A stretch of DNA of 64,000 bases from Echinometra lucunter (taxonomy: Eukaryota > Echinodermata > Echinoidea > Camarodonta > Echinometridae): positions 28,555,763-28,619,762 of the forward strand of contig CM057154.1 in assembly GCA_029962745.1 (NCBI GenBank). The letters run 5' to 3'. Made by a program: the position numbers and the translations under genes. Positions 46,511 to 57,827 of this stretch are shown piece after piece; position 1 is the stretch's first letter, and every line of letters starts with the position of its first letter. The notes under the pieces were generated by a model. It had not been told where the DNA came from, ran no database searches, and worked only from the letters and a program-made list of their open reading frames with translations.

Positions 46511-48387
46511 TAACTTGGGTAATGAAACACAAGGAGTATTTTTTAAAATCCTGTTTTCTACAGGTATCTTTTAAATTGAAGATCTGATTCTCATTAGTTT
46601 TACTTGTATAAATTTAGACCTTTTAAAGAGGAAGAGAGAAATGACAGCAATGGGAGAATGGCAGTTTGGTGTAGATTTCCGGTACATGTACATTGCTTTG
46701 TTGGTTAGTGCACATTTGAGGATCTCGGGGAAAGGCAACATCGATCATGAAAAGAGTCCCTGAAGGCACGACATTAAAAACGATGCCTGTGTACGTCATT
46801 TTGTATTTTCAGTGACTAACTGTCAAACTTAATTGAATTCTTGCATGGTTCTAAAATATTTTGTAATCAGAAAAGGTCATGCCAACTGACATTGGCAAAC
46901 TGGATATTTGAGAAGAGAGGGATAAAAATTTCAGCATTTCAAGAGGAAATTTGGCTGAAATCTGTTTCTCAGGCTTTGGCACTTGGAAGCTAGGGCATGC
47001 CAGATGTACATTTAGACATAATGATGCATCTTTTCCAACATTATGATGCTTATTTGAAACATACTTCATGTGTAGATCAACACCCCCTCCCCCCCCCCCA
47101 AAAAAAAAAAACCACCAAAAAATTAAACATAATGAGGATGATCTGATTCATGTATTTGTTTCAAGTAGGCACTCTGGAACGTTGAGAGCAGTGAGTGCAA
47201 ATGGGGGGGGGGGGGGGACAGAGCATTTTACGCTCAACAATTGAGCTCAATGCATTGTGTGCTCCCAGCGTTCCAGTAGGCCTGGTCTGAGATAACCAAA
47301 GAATCTCTTTGGTAAAACTGAAATGTCTGCTTTTTTATAATTAAAACAGAAATATATCTTTATAATGAAGAGAATTGTAGTCACCAAAAAGTGTTTATTA
47401 TATTACCAGCAGGGAAGATTGTTTTCTATATGGCCATGTACATGATCTGTGTAGACGTAACAACTAACAACATATATTTTAATTCTGTTCCTTTATTTTT
47501 ATTAGTTTTTTCTTTTTTATGTGCTTTATTGAATAAAAAACAGTCAAATTATTACATAACATAACACGCATCAGCTTACTGCATGCGCAGTTAATGCACA
47601 ATAAGTGTGCGACAAATGCGCATTAAATCAAAGTGTCACAATAAAACTGATACGTGCAAAAGTTATGAATAATGCAACATTGTTATCGATATCATGGCAA
47701 TAACGGGTGCTTATCGGCCCCTTCAAATGATCTGAAAGAGGCGGGACGTAATACCATTCGCGTAATGATATCCGCGCGTGCTGCTTTTCGTCTAGTAAAT
47801 TTATTATATGGCTATGGTTTGGACTAATACACTGTACCTTAGATGCCAATACAGCAGCTATTCTTCAAGCTGGAGCCGATGAGGATCCACCTATTTACAT
47901 TGTAGACACTAGGATTGAATGGCCGTGGCCTCATTTGATTAATCCATAATATCTCCTTGAGACATCACCTCAAAAGATATTGGAACAGATGTACTTTTAT
48001 GAATAACTTAATCTGTAGTGTAAATAAATGTTCATATAGCCGAACAGTACCTCAAAGAATGTGAACACATTGCATTGTTAGTGTACATGTAAACAGGAAA
48101 GTCCGAGCTAAATTTGTCCCATTCATTGTAGACCACATCAAAGAAAAGATGATTTTATTATTTAGATAGCCCCCTACTACACTGTAGTACTGAGAAATCT
48201 GACATGTGAAGTAAAATGAAAATTAAACATTCGATGAAAATATGTGTTCTTAACTCCATAACATTTAGTTAAAGGCATTGGCTAACTTTGTGAGTAGCTG
48301 ATTTAAAAAATTCTCAAACTAAGATGAAACAGGTGTATGAGTACTTATATTTGTACTCAAAAACCCTGAAACCAACCATAATTTGGA
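46511..48387. other. Non-coding stretch
   Basis: AT-rich intron-like DNA. Notable only are a C(n)A(n) junction (about 47086-47111), a G14 tract near 47205, and repeated TGCGCA/GCGCA motifs near 47580-47625. The minus-strand frame 47628-47849 has no recognisable domain. Confidence 0.5.
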
Positions 48388-48534
48388 ATGAAAAAATGTA
48401 AGTTAGACGCAAACGGCGATTTTATTATTCTTCGTCTCACGAGACAATCACTAAGAGGACCACTTTGCTTGAATTTGAAAATGCTGTTATGTGCCACCCG
48501 CCGCATGATGCGCCAATACACACAGTACGGTAAG
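48388..48534 (+). CDS. Candidate alternative first coding exon 4
   Basis: ATG starts a 49-codon frame (MKKCKLDANGDFIILRL, then TRRMMRQYTQYGK) ending in phase 0 at a strong donor AAG|gtgagt (48535). A second in-frame ATG (48481) would give an 18-codon version. GC content rises toward the donor. It stands 90 bp left of the TTAA site where the 5.3 kb element begins. It may belong to the same plus-strand gene as the other phase-0 candidates. No homology recognised. Confidence 0.35.
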
Positions 48535-48973
48535 GTGAGTCATACGCGCATGCGCACTCCTTATGTCTATTCTGTGCAACCGACCCTCGTATATTTTTCA
48601 AACATTGGTTCACATTTTTGATATTTAAAGGTCCACTATTATGGAAAAGCAAGTTTGTTCCCTATTTGTAGTACTTTTTATGCCGAATCCAGATATAGCA
48701 ACCATTTTCCCTGAAAATCACTCCTAAACACATGAATTCAAAAGAAAGAAGTTTATTGGGAACGCCCCTAAAAATTTAGGCTAAGCCTCGCCCCGCACCG
48801 TGATTGACACCTGACGTCACATGCAGAACCAAGCACCCGGAAGGGCAGGGAATCTGTACATGTAATATGCGGGAAATACGAAGGATCCGTCATTAGATTC
48901 GGAATTTCAGCGAAATATCATCCTAATAATAAAGCGAAGTATAAAAACAAACAAAGATAATGTTGCTTAGGAG

Positions 48974-49179
48974 ATGCTTTTGATCCAAATGATGTTGTGG
49001 ATTGGCGAACACCAGAAATTTGACTTTGAACTGCAGAACGACCATTACGAAGCGAGTTTGACTGGCTGCGGAATTTATGCAAGCCATGCTATGCATGGAT
49101 CGATACGACGTACGATGCAGCTAGCTGGAAATTGCGTTGCCGTGGTCAAGCTCGAAGCCGAGAAGTTGAAAAGCGAAAG
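48974..49179 (+). CDS. Exon-like open segment inside the 5.3 kb element (first)
   Basis: An ATG frame of 68 codons plus two bases ends at a donor AAAG|gtaaga (49180). It is GC-richer than its surroundings (TGCGGAATT, GATCGATACGACGTACG). Joined to 50573-50630 it stays open (reading KLKSERVESDCFGDY across the junction). Other frames of the same stretch are also partly open, for example one with LCKPCYAWIDTTYDAASWKL, so the reading frame is uncertain. It may be a decayed transposon gene. Confidence 0.3.
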
Positions 49180-50572
49180 GTAAGACTCATCTTTAAAAAT
49201 ATTTTTCGGTAAATCTCGAAGGAGCTAGAGGCACAGATTGAACTTGATATTTATTTTTCCTTCCCTGCAGAGCTTGCGAACCCTCAAATATGCCTCCATA
49301 ATAGTAGGATGGGGGGTTGGGTGTCCGGACACGTAACAAAAATGAAGCCTTCTTTTTTGTCTTTGGATTAAACAAAAACTATGTATTGACTTGTGCTAAT
49401 CATCATCAATATTTGTTCTCTATAATATTGTCTAACATTTTGTGCTAAAACATTTAAGAGATTTGCTTGTGAACTTTTTCAGTTGGCTGTTTAAAATCGA
49501 CTGTCCGGATACACAACCTGTCCGGACACTCAACAACTGGGTATACATGTAATACTCGGACAATGTCAGGCAACTGCAGATAAACTCTGCACTGCAGCAG
49601 CTGCAGCATGCAGGGAGCTCCGCCGCCGCGGAGTTCCTGCCCTGCCTGGCATTGTCTGGAGACTTTATGCACCATGCAGCACGGTGAAGGGAGTGTGGTT
49701 CAGTGCAGTTTTACTTTTAAAAGAGGGTCTCATGATTAAAATGAGGATTTTCAAATAAAAAATCTGTAGACCTACCTACTATAGGCCGAATGCAGGAATT
49801 TTTTGCTTGGGTGGGGGCAAGAATGTGTTCTGTTATGTTAACTGGCTATTAATCATGGCTGTTGTAATTGTAATTTCAAATTTGCCTTTTTTTTTTTTTT
49901 TTTTTTTTTAATAGAAATGTCCAATGAAATAATGCCTTGATTCAGTTAGGAAAGTTGGGAAGATAAAGCCAGACTAGAGACTCTAACGTTACATGTACAT
50001 TAAATTTGCAAGATTTCTTCTTTTTCCGATTGCTGTCTGATTTTGTATTTATTTTTTTTAATATAGAGGGGGTCAGGGTTCTCACTAGAAAAAAATTCAC
50101 ACACGGTTACCACTCTGCGCAAAGTGTGGAAGTTTCTGAAGTTTTACGGAATAACATCTAAAGTGAGGTGTGGCGGCAGTATATGCTATAGCAAAAGGAT
50201 GAAAAATACTTCTTGGTAAGCAGGAGTTGTCTACTAATGGCATAAAAGTAAAAACACATTGCCAAAAAGCAAAACAATCTGTGACATTTATCATTATTAT
50301 TAGGAATATATACTCCAATATTTTTTTACCCTTGTTGCCACGCATGGTGCAGCAATTTCACACATGGTTCTTGTCTGAAACCCTTTACGCATGGTACTGG
50401 AACCATTGGTGTTATGTACTGGCGAGAACCATGGAGGGGGTCTATTTTTTTTTTCTTTTCGTTAGTGCCCACAATCACCACTTTATTCTGATTGCTGTAC
50501 ATTAAGGGGTTTAGATTTTTTGAAAATATTTTACTTATGATTATATTATTTTTTCTTATTCTTCCATTGCAG

Positions 50573-50630
50573 AGTGGAAAGTGACTGCTTCGGTGACTAC
50601 AATATCTGCTTTTATTGCACACTGACAGGA
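50573..50630 (+). CDS. Exon-like open segment inside the 5.3 kb element (second)
   Basis: A polypyrimidine tract and acceptor (TTATTCTTCCATTGCAG to 50572) precede a 58-bp open segment (VESDCFGDYNICFYCTLTG) ending at GGA|gtaagt (50631) in phase 0. The minus strand is open too (50556-50795, with GEEIGHVDEWKPVDCYTDSD), and looks equally protein-like, so strand is not settled. Confidence 0.3.
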
Positions 50631-51483
50631 GTAAGTTTTAACCTGAGGAGAGTACATTGTATAAACGTTGGGGCCAGGTACATGTATAGTTCTCTCATCA
50701 CTGTCAGTGTAGCAGTCTACTGGCTTCCATTCATCGACATGACCGATCTCTTCACCAAGCCAGGCAGAGACGAACATCGCCAACATCATCATCATTTTTC
50801 ATTGGTAGAACACTCATCTAGCTCCATCTTCCTGCACCTGATGACGTGGTTTTTGAATGAACTCTTCACCGTGCAGACTTTTATCCTGTTGAAACAGTTT
50901 ACCATTCATTTGAGCTCCCCTAGACCTATAGGAATGAACTATTGGATTCATATTGGAATAATTAATTTCCAAAAAGTCTTTTTGAGACTGGGACTATCAT
51001 ACTCTAAAAAGTTATTTCAATACAAAGCAGTGGACTCTCGCTATAGAAATAGACCACCTGTTATATCTTGTTAATATAAAATGTTGCATGTTGTCCAATT
51101 GTAAACAGATGCATGTCTGTACCAAAAAAGAGGACTCTGAAGTTTGTATGATTGTGATCATAGTTTGAATTTCCTTTAATAAATAATCAATATGGGATTT
51201 TTTCGGCTGCACTGTTATTTTTTTTTGTAAGATTAAATTTCCTTAATTTTTTTTTTTTGACACATTAATTCTCCATATCACCTCCAAACCCCTTCACAAC
51301 ATTTTCCCTTCTCTGAAATGTCTTCGATAGAGGATGTCTGTGAAGTCACAGTCTCATAGCATGATAGCGATGGAAGTCAGGGGACATGTAAAGTCTGATG
51401 ACTGATGATGATGATGTATGCTTGGTGATGATGTGATAATGATATACAGTTACGTGTACATGTATGATTGAGGTAGCTAATGC

Positions 51484-51838
51484 AGGGCTCTACAAATCCA
51501 CTTGCCTGCTTGCCCAGGGCAAGTAAGAATCATGTAAGGACAAGTAAATTTTGAAGTCACTTGCCCTTTCGGGCAAGTAGATTCACTCAAAGCTATCATG
51601 AGAACAAATAAAAAACAACCAGTAAATAAAATGCTCATAGTGCAAGTAAATTTTTAGCAATGGCTAAGCAATATCAATGTTGCAAAATGTAATTCAAACT
51701 CTCATGAATTTTCATAATTTGTGGAAATTGAGCAAGTGAGATATGTTTTCGGGCAAGCAAGATAATGTTTTGGGCAAGCAATTTTCAAAGAAACTTGCCC
51801 AATGGGCAAGGAGGAAGATATTCTTTTGTAGAGCCCTG
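51484..51838. mobile_element. hAT-like MITE with GGGCAAG repeats
   Basis: The ends AGGGCTCTACAAATCC and, inverted, CAGGGCTCTACAAAAG bound 355 bp. The flanking octamers GCTAATGC (51476-51483) and GATAATGC (51839-51846) differ at one position, fitting a hAT duplication. GGGCAAGTA/TACTTGCCC-type motifs recur at least eight times near the two ends. Confidence 0.78.
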
Positions 51839-52137
51839 GATAATGCAATTAAAAAGAAAGGCATTGAGCATGATGATGATAATGAAGGCAACTGTGATAT
51901 GAATTTAACATAAATACAAGGGCAGCCTAGTACCAGTACCAACCTGTACCAGTGACCTAAAAATATTTTCATTTTTGTAAATAGGGCTTCAATGCACTTT
52001 GTGCTCTAAAACTCCCCCCCCCCCCCCAGGTTTTTTTTTTTTTTTTTTGAAGTAAAAAGGTATACAATTTTTTTTTTTAGTTTAATTTTCTATTTGAAGT
52101 GATTCTGAGGGGAAAAGAATATTTCTATTTTTCCTGA

Positions 52138-52762
52138 GGGGGTTTCACACTGGGCCTGTGTAGAGTTATGTAGTAGTGGTGGGTACAGAATACGCCAAAA
52201 TAGGCTGCGTACTCTTGGAAAATTATTTTGCTGCCCTCATGAAGTGTGGATTTTTCCTCGGAATGCTATAGAGGCTGGAGTGTAATCTTGCATAGCAGGG
52301 GATAAATACATGGGGGCTCGGGGCGAATTTGCCCCCGAAACACCAAAAAGAGCCATGGAAAACTAAAAAAGAGCTCCTGAAATTCTCATGTGTTGCAATG
52401 TAAACTGTAATACAATGTAGAAAATTCGGGAGGGTGGGCTCAAAAAATAGCCCCGGAAAAAAAAAAAAAAAATTTCCCTGTGCAAAGGAACGGTTACAGT
52501 AGCACAAAGTTGCGTAGACTTACGTAGGAATTGTGCAAAATAGTGTAATGTTACGTAGACTTGCATCTATAGAAACTGCATTTCAGTGCTTGCGCAGTAC
52601 GCGAAAAAAATGTTAAAGTTTAATTTTTGTTGCGTCCATCTCGCTTACCCATTTGCATTCCTCAGCGTAGAGTTATGTAGGCCAGTGTAGGGGCACAAAT
52701 GCACAGTGTATTACATACGCAACACTACGCAACTCTATGCAAGGCCCTGTGTGGAATCCCCT
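52138..52762. mobile_element. Inverted-repeat element rich in GTAGAGTT and TACGTAG
   Basis: The left end GGTTTCACACTGGGCC then TAGAGTTATGTAG faces the complement of the right end, GGATTCCACACAGGGCC then TAGAGTTGCGTAG. Between them (T)ACGTAGACTT-type motifs repeat. It is nested in the 5.3 kb TTAA element. A poly(A/T) tract near 52457 and another near 52777 lie inside or beside it. Confidence 0.5.
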
Positions 52763-53945
52763 GTAATTTTCCTTTCTTTTTTTTTTTTTTTTTAACATTC
52801 TCTTTCACTTCAGTACATGTTGAAAGACTTGTTCATTCATTCCAAACCATGAAAACTTTGGTTGCTGTCAGACTTTCAGGGTAGATAAGTGATTCAGCTT
52901 ACAATAACTATAAAAAGAAATAATAACTTGATCAACACGAACAACACGGGAAAGCTACATGGTCACTGGGTCCATTCTGAACTCATGCAGTCTGCAGGGT
53001 TTTCACTCACTCACTCACTCAATCACGTCACACTCTCACTACACGAAACAAAGCATGTGGGACCGATCTAGAGAATTCCTTCCGATTTACTCTAACTGCC
53101 TGCTGTCAATATTGAATAACATACGTCTACCGTGAAATAACTGGTTATCTTCACGTATATTTAGAGTTAAATCCTTATTTTTCACACTCTGAGCTGTTTT
53201 CTGTTAACGCAAATTGACATGATTCCGTCTGCTACTCGCCTCACAGTCACACTCGACACTCGCAGTTGCAGACTCAACATGTTTGCGCCTACTGCCTGGT
53301 TAATTCGCGTCCGGTGTCAGAGCGAAATGGGCTCAGATTTGCTCTTTTCAAGCTATTTTCAGAGTAAAAAATGGATAGTTATACATTTTAACAAGAAAAT
53401 ATTTGTGCCAGAATAAAATGCAAACATTTTTGCGGGCCACGAATTTATTTCAACAGTCTATGAAAGGGAGATTCCGTGGCATGCAACTTCAACAAAAGTG
53501 CAATTTTTGAAGGCTTGATCCGAACCGTAAATTCTGTTTTCCATGGAAAAAAAATGTTTTTTCAACTATTTCACACAACACAAACGCAAAAGTAAGACTT
53601 ATATATTTCATATTTAGTAGAAACTGGCGAAGATAATGCTCTAAAATTATGCGGGGAGTTACTTTAGTCCAGGCAGTTTCACGGGCTTTCCAGTAGGAAG
53701 TTGCAGTGAACTGCAGCTGAATGACTGCATGTGACGTCACTGGTGTATTTGCATAATAATCGCGATTCTGGGTTTGAAAAGGGGGCGGGGCTTAGTATAC
53801 GACTTAGGGGCAAAATCAAATTACAAAAAAATTATTTAAAAATATATGGTTGCACAAACTCTTGAAATGAGTGTTATTTTGAACAAAGAACACCTTTATC
53901 TTCCAAATAAAGGTTATATTCAATTCCATAGATGTGGACCTTTAA

Positions 53946-55218
53946 AAATACTTCCTGTGGATATCATACTTTGAAACTTTCAGACTGGTATTTTTACACT
54001 ATAACCCTTATGTTTATCCCATTTTCAAGTAACAAAACAAGATTTTTAAAAAATCATAACAATGTTAACCAATGTCTTTAAACATATGGAACATCAAAAA
54101 AAGCAAATACTGTAGAATTACCCACATAATGCATATACAGAAATGTATGTCCAGCTTTCTCAAACCACTGGGTGATCACTTTCATGTAACATCCCATTAC
54201 ACAACCTTTCATGAATGGTACATGTAGGCCCTAAATCTACACAGTGTCAGGTAAACTTGACTTGACACTTTATGAGAAGGCTATAGCAAATCTTCTAGTA
54301 CTCGTGTCTCGAACCCGACACTTTGTAGATAAGAGGGTTGTCTTTCACAAATGTATACATTCTACCTTTCAGGAATTGAGGGCCTATAATTCATGAAATG
54401 TCGTGTAACCAGACAGAACGTGAACATGATCACTGGTGGTTTGATGCAAGCCAATATATCCTCATTCCCACTTACAAAAATAGCGATCTTAGCACTTTTT
54501 CTTAAAGTTGATATAAGAAAACGATCACAAATATTGAGATAATCACATCAATGGAAAGCTTTCATCCCTTAAAATAACACTGAGTGGCGTTCAACCATAG
54601 AACAAATTCAGAATGGTGAATTTAAGCGACTAAACTTCACCAAAATCTCGAAGTCAGAAATGCTGTGTCGTATGCAGAAACCTAGGTGCTCGGTCGTGAC
54701 GTCACGAGGGGGATTGCATGCGCCGGTGGAAGAAAGTGGCAATGATGTGCCTATGTAAAAGTGCATTCTTGTCAGAGCTTAGATTGCCATTGTAAATTCG
54801 TAAACCGGATAAAGTGAACAATTTTCTGTTTTTATTTGAATGAAGAAGCACGAAACAACGTAATCCAGTAGCTGATTTCTTTTTTATATCATCACAATTT
54901 CCTTTTTGTAGTGTTTCAAGGTGAGTTTACTGTCTCAGAAAACGAGGTTCAATCACCTTTGTATTGAACCTGCACGTACGAATAGTAAATGTCAGTCGCG
55001 TTTTGTTGGTATGCAGGATCAATTATGTGAATCGGTAATTCCTAGAACTATGATCATACTTATCATTCATAATGTGTGAATGCCTCAAAAGGATGCAGTA
55101 CGCCTATAAAAACAGCAAAATATCAAATTTGATATAGAGATTTCCAGCAGCTAACGACGTCGTAGTTGAATGATATTCATCCTCGAGTGATGCGGCTCCT
55201 GCCTGAACGTTCTTGCAG
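53946..55218. other. Non-coding stretch
   Basis: AT-rich DNA. A CpG-containing strip with GTGACGTCACG lies near 54695-54735, and a donor-like AAG|gtgagt at 54920 could end a non-coding first exon, but no ATG frame supports it. A TATAAAAA sequence lies at about 55105. Confidence 0.4.
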
Positions 55219-55302
55219 AGAGCGGATTCTCCACTGGAAGACCAGCCGCCTACACCCGACGATGGATTGATGGATATTGCGCTGGCATCCATGCAAACAC
55301 CA
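55219..55302 (+). CDS. Candidate internal exon, phase 0/0, 84 bp
   Basis: The acceptor CCTGAACGTTCTTGCAG ends at 55218 and the donor CCA|gtacgt starts at 55303. The 28 codons between read RADSPLEDQPPTPDDGLMD then IALASMQTP, acidic and proline-rich, with no stop. Its phase lets every phase-0 first-exon candidate to the left join it in frame. Minus-strand frames of 86-100 codons overlap it, so the strand is not fully certain. The donor is acceptable but not consensus. Confidence 0.45.
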
Positions 55303-57827
55303 GTACGTACACACCTTGGTACACACACAAATATACATACGCTTGCGCTTTGGTACGAGCGGCCGGAACCACTTTCCAGAGCTCGTAATCTCACCAAATT
55401 CAACACACTCCCCCAAAAATAATGGTGAAAATATCAACTAATTTTGCATTGTTAGCATGCATATGTCATAATTCTAAACCAGATAATTGATGTTCACACT
55501 ATGAACTATAAGGAGATGGAAAAGAATTGATCACAGAGTTCTCAATTATTTGACTTTTCAGCCTTTGGGGGAAAAAAAGCAGAAATCTCTCTGTCTCTCT
55601 GCACATGTTTTGTATGGAACATCCGGGTACGTAAATATACATTCACCCCCTTGTGACGTCATGAATAGTGGACAAGTTTCGTGACTGGTTTTGCTGGCTG
55701 ACTGAGGAGGCTATTTATTGACATTTCAGTTGAGGATATCCAGGAGCCAGCAGATTTTTGTGATTTGCCATGCGAATAAACAACTTATGAATGACATATG
55801 CTTTGCGTAGATACCAAATTCGTGGACATTTATTGCCTTCTTATATCTACTTTAATGTATATTTAATATACATTTCAGAATATTTCAGAATACTTATTTG
55901 AAAATGCGATTAAAAACCAAAAGAGCGGTTATTTTTTGTTCGCTCGCTCACAAAATTGATATCAAAATGTGTGTAAGAGGAAAAAAAAAATAATCCAAAA
56001 ATTCAATTATCCCCCCCCCCCCCCCTCCTCAGAGTGGATTTACGCCGGCGGCGGCTACTAAAACTCGCGCTTCACGCTCGATTTTTCCATACACGCAAAA
56101 AAAAAAATGACTGCCCCTGCCCCCCCCCCAACATTTTCTTTTGCCCTCCATTTGCCCCCCCCCCCCCCACTTTAACAATCCTGGTGCCGCCACTGGTTTG
56201 AGCAAACTTGTTGACAACATAGAATCAGACATGGGTATTTTGTGATGTACATGTACATGTATGCCATCTACCTACGATGCAATTCTATTGCAAGAGAGCA
56301 TTGTGGTGTTAGCTTGATTATGTTCATGTAGCATGGACTAGAATTTAAAAAAAAAACACAGAAAAATACTCCCTCCCTTTCCCCCTTCCCCCCCCCCCAA
56401 AAAAAAATGTGAATGCAAAATTAAATGTTCAAACTGCAGGTATTTTCAAGGTTGATACTAAAAGTGAAACTCATATTTGTGGGTAAGAATGGGGTTGTGC
56501 AATCTGCATGTAATAGGACCTATATGTTTTGAACATGTACGTGTAGTTGCCCCCAGTAGGTGGAGTTATCTAGCACTCAATGTTCATATGGCCTTCTTTC
56601 ATAATCCTGTGTGTGTGTGCTCTAATAAATTTCATGAAACATGTTTAAATGAGGCCTACTTCATTATGAATGAACTTGGTAACAGGATGAGCGCTTATGA
56701 TCTTAATCTTACACGTGTGTGCTCTAAGCACAGCTGCTTCTACTGTACATGTATTAATGTGGAATGCACTATAGCTTGGGAGCCAGCCAGCCAGTTATTT
56801 TTATGGATTGTATGTTTCAGTAAATTATGAATTTGTTTTCAACATTAATAATGATTTTAAAAAATAAAAAATAAAAAAAACTAAGAGTTTTTGAATACTG
56901 GTAGATTCTTCGTAAATTATGGAAAACTAAAATTAGGCTTTGGAAATAGATAGAAGCATACATGTCCATGTATGCAGGGGCGGTGCTATAGGGGGAGGGT
57001 ATCCACCCAAAGATTTTTTTAAGTGATCAAAAAAAAAAAAAAAGAAAAGGAAGCAGAAGAAGAAAGGAGAGTATGGGGAAGATAGGGCAGGGTAATGGAA
57101 TTATATAATAGCCCTATTTGTTCATTTAAAATGTAAATAAACTCACCTGTGGGTCATCTTGCCCCCCCCCCCCCATCAAAATACACTGGTGCCGCCCCTG
57201 CACATACATCACTTTTTCTGCTAGAAAACCCAAGTAGAGGTCAGAGCTCATCTCAGTCAACAGAGATTTTTACATGTATGCTGGCTCTTGACTTTGATCA
57301 AATCAGCGAAAAAGCCTAAATGTAACTGTTTCTGCAGCCATATCCTGTGTTGATTTTATGAGGATGCATAATTTGTAAACATTGTCTGCATGTATGTACT
57401 TTATGCAGTTACAGTTTCATGTTGATTAAACTGAAATATGAACGCAGGTGTGTCTTTCATAACGTAATTTATTGTCTATAATTATGTTGACTTAGAGCCT
57501 CTTTTCCTTAGTTACATTGGCATTTCTCCCATGAAAAAATTGCAGAATACCTGTAGGCTTGTTTGTGTTGTATTGAATAACTGATGATGAATTTTGTTTT
57601 TGCCAAAAAATCTTGGGAGGTCTGTGGTTAAAAAGAGACTGATATTAAGCAGTATTGATATTTACATGTATTTCTTTGTTGGGAATTATTGTTAACCAGT
57701 GGAACATGATCTAATATCAGTGTAACACACGTTTTCCATAGGCTGTAGCCTAAGCGTACATGTATGTTGGATATAGGGTTCAGCAGGTTAAAAAGGGAAG
57801 CTTGAGTTCTTTGAGATGAATTATACG
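55303..57827. other. Non-coding stretch with C/A and G-rich tracts
   Basis: Intron-like DNA. It contains C tracts at about 56010, 56120 and 56157, a C(n)A(n) junction near 56390-56407, and the right end of a hAT-type fragment (GGTGCCGCCACTGG near 56182). A 117-codon plus-strand frame (56477-56830) has no recognisable domain. Confidence 0.45.
56975..57200. mobile_element. Small hAT-like MITE
   Basis: The left end CAGGGGCGGTGCTATAGG and the complement of the right end, CAGGGGCGGCACCAGTG, bound 226 bp of purine-rich then C-rich sequence. The flanking octamers (CATGTATG and CACATACA) do not form a convincing duplication. Confidence 0.6.

Larger units (their letters stand above)
48629..53941. mobile_element. 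5.3 kb TTAA-flanked transposon with inner exon-like segments
   Basis: TTAA (48625-48628 and 53942-53945) flanks AGGTCCACTATTATGGAA and the complement of the right end, AGGTCCACATCTATGGAA. Subterminal sequences also pair loosely: GCCCCTAA...TAAGCCTCGCCCC and GACGTCACATGCAG at left face their complements at right (53705-53810). This is by far the longest TTAA element here and might descend from an autonomous one. Inside are exon-like segments, a hAT-like MITE (51484-51838) and another inverted-repeat element (52138-52762). No transposase domain could be recognised. Confidence 0.65.

Noticed and set aside
56477..56830. 117-codon plus-strand frame
   Set aside because: Length alone; no domain, no splice or composition support, surrounding DNA looks intronic.
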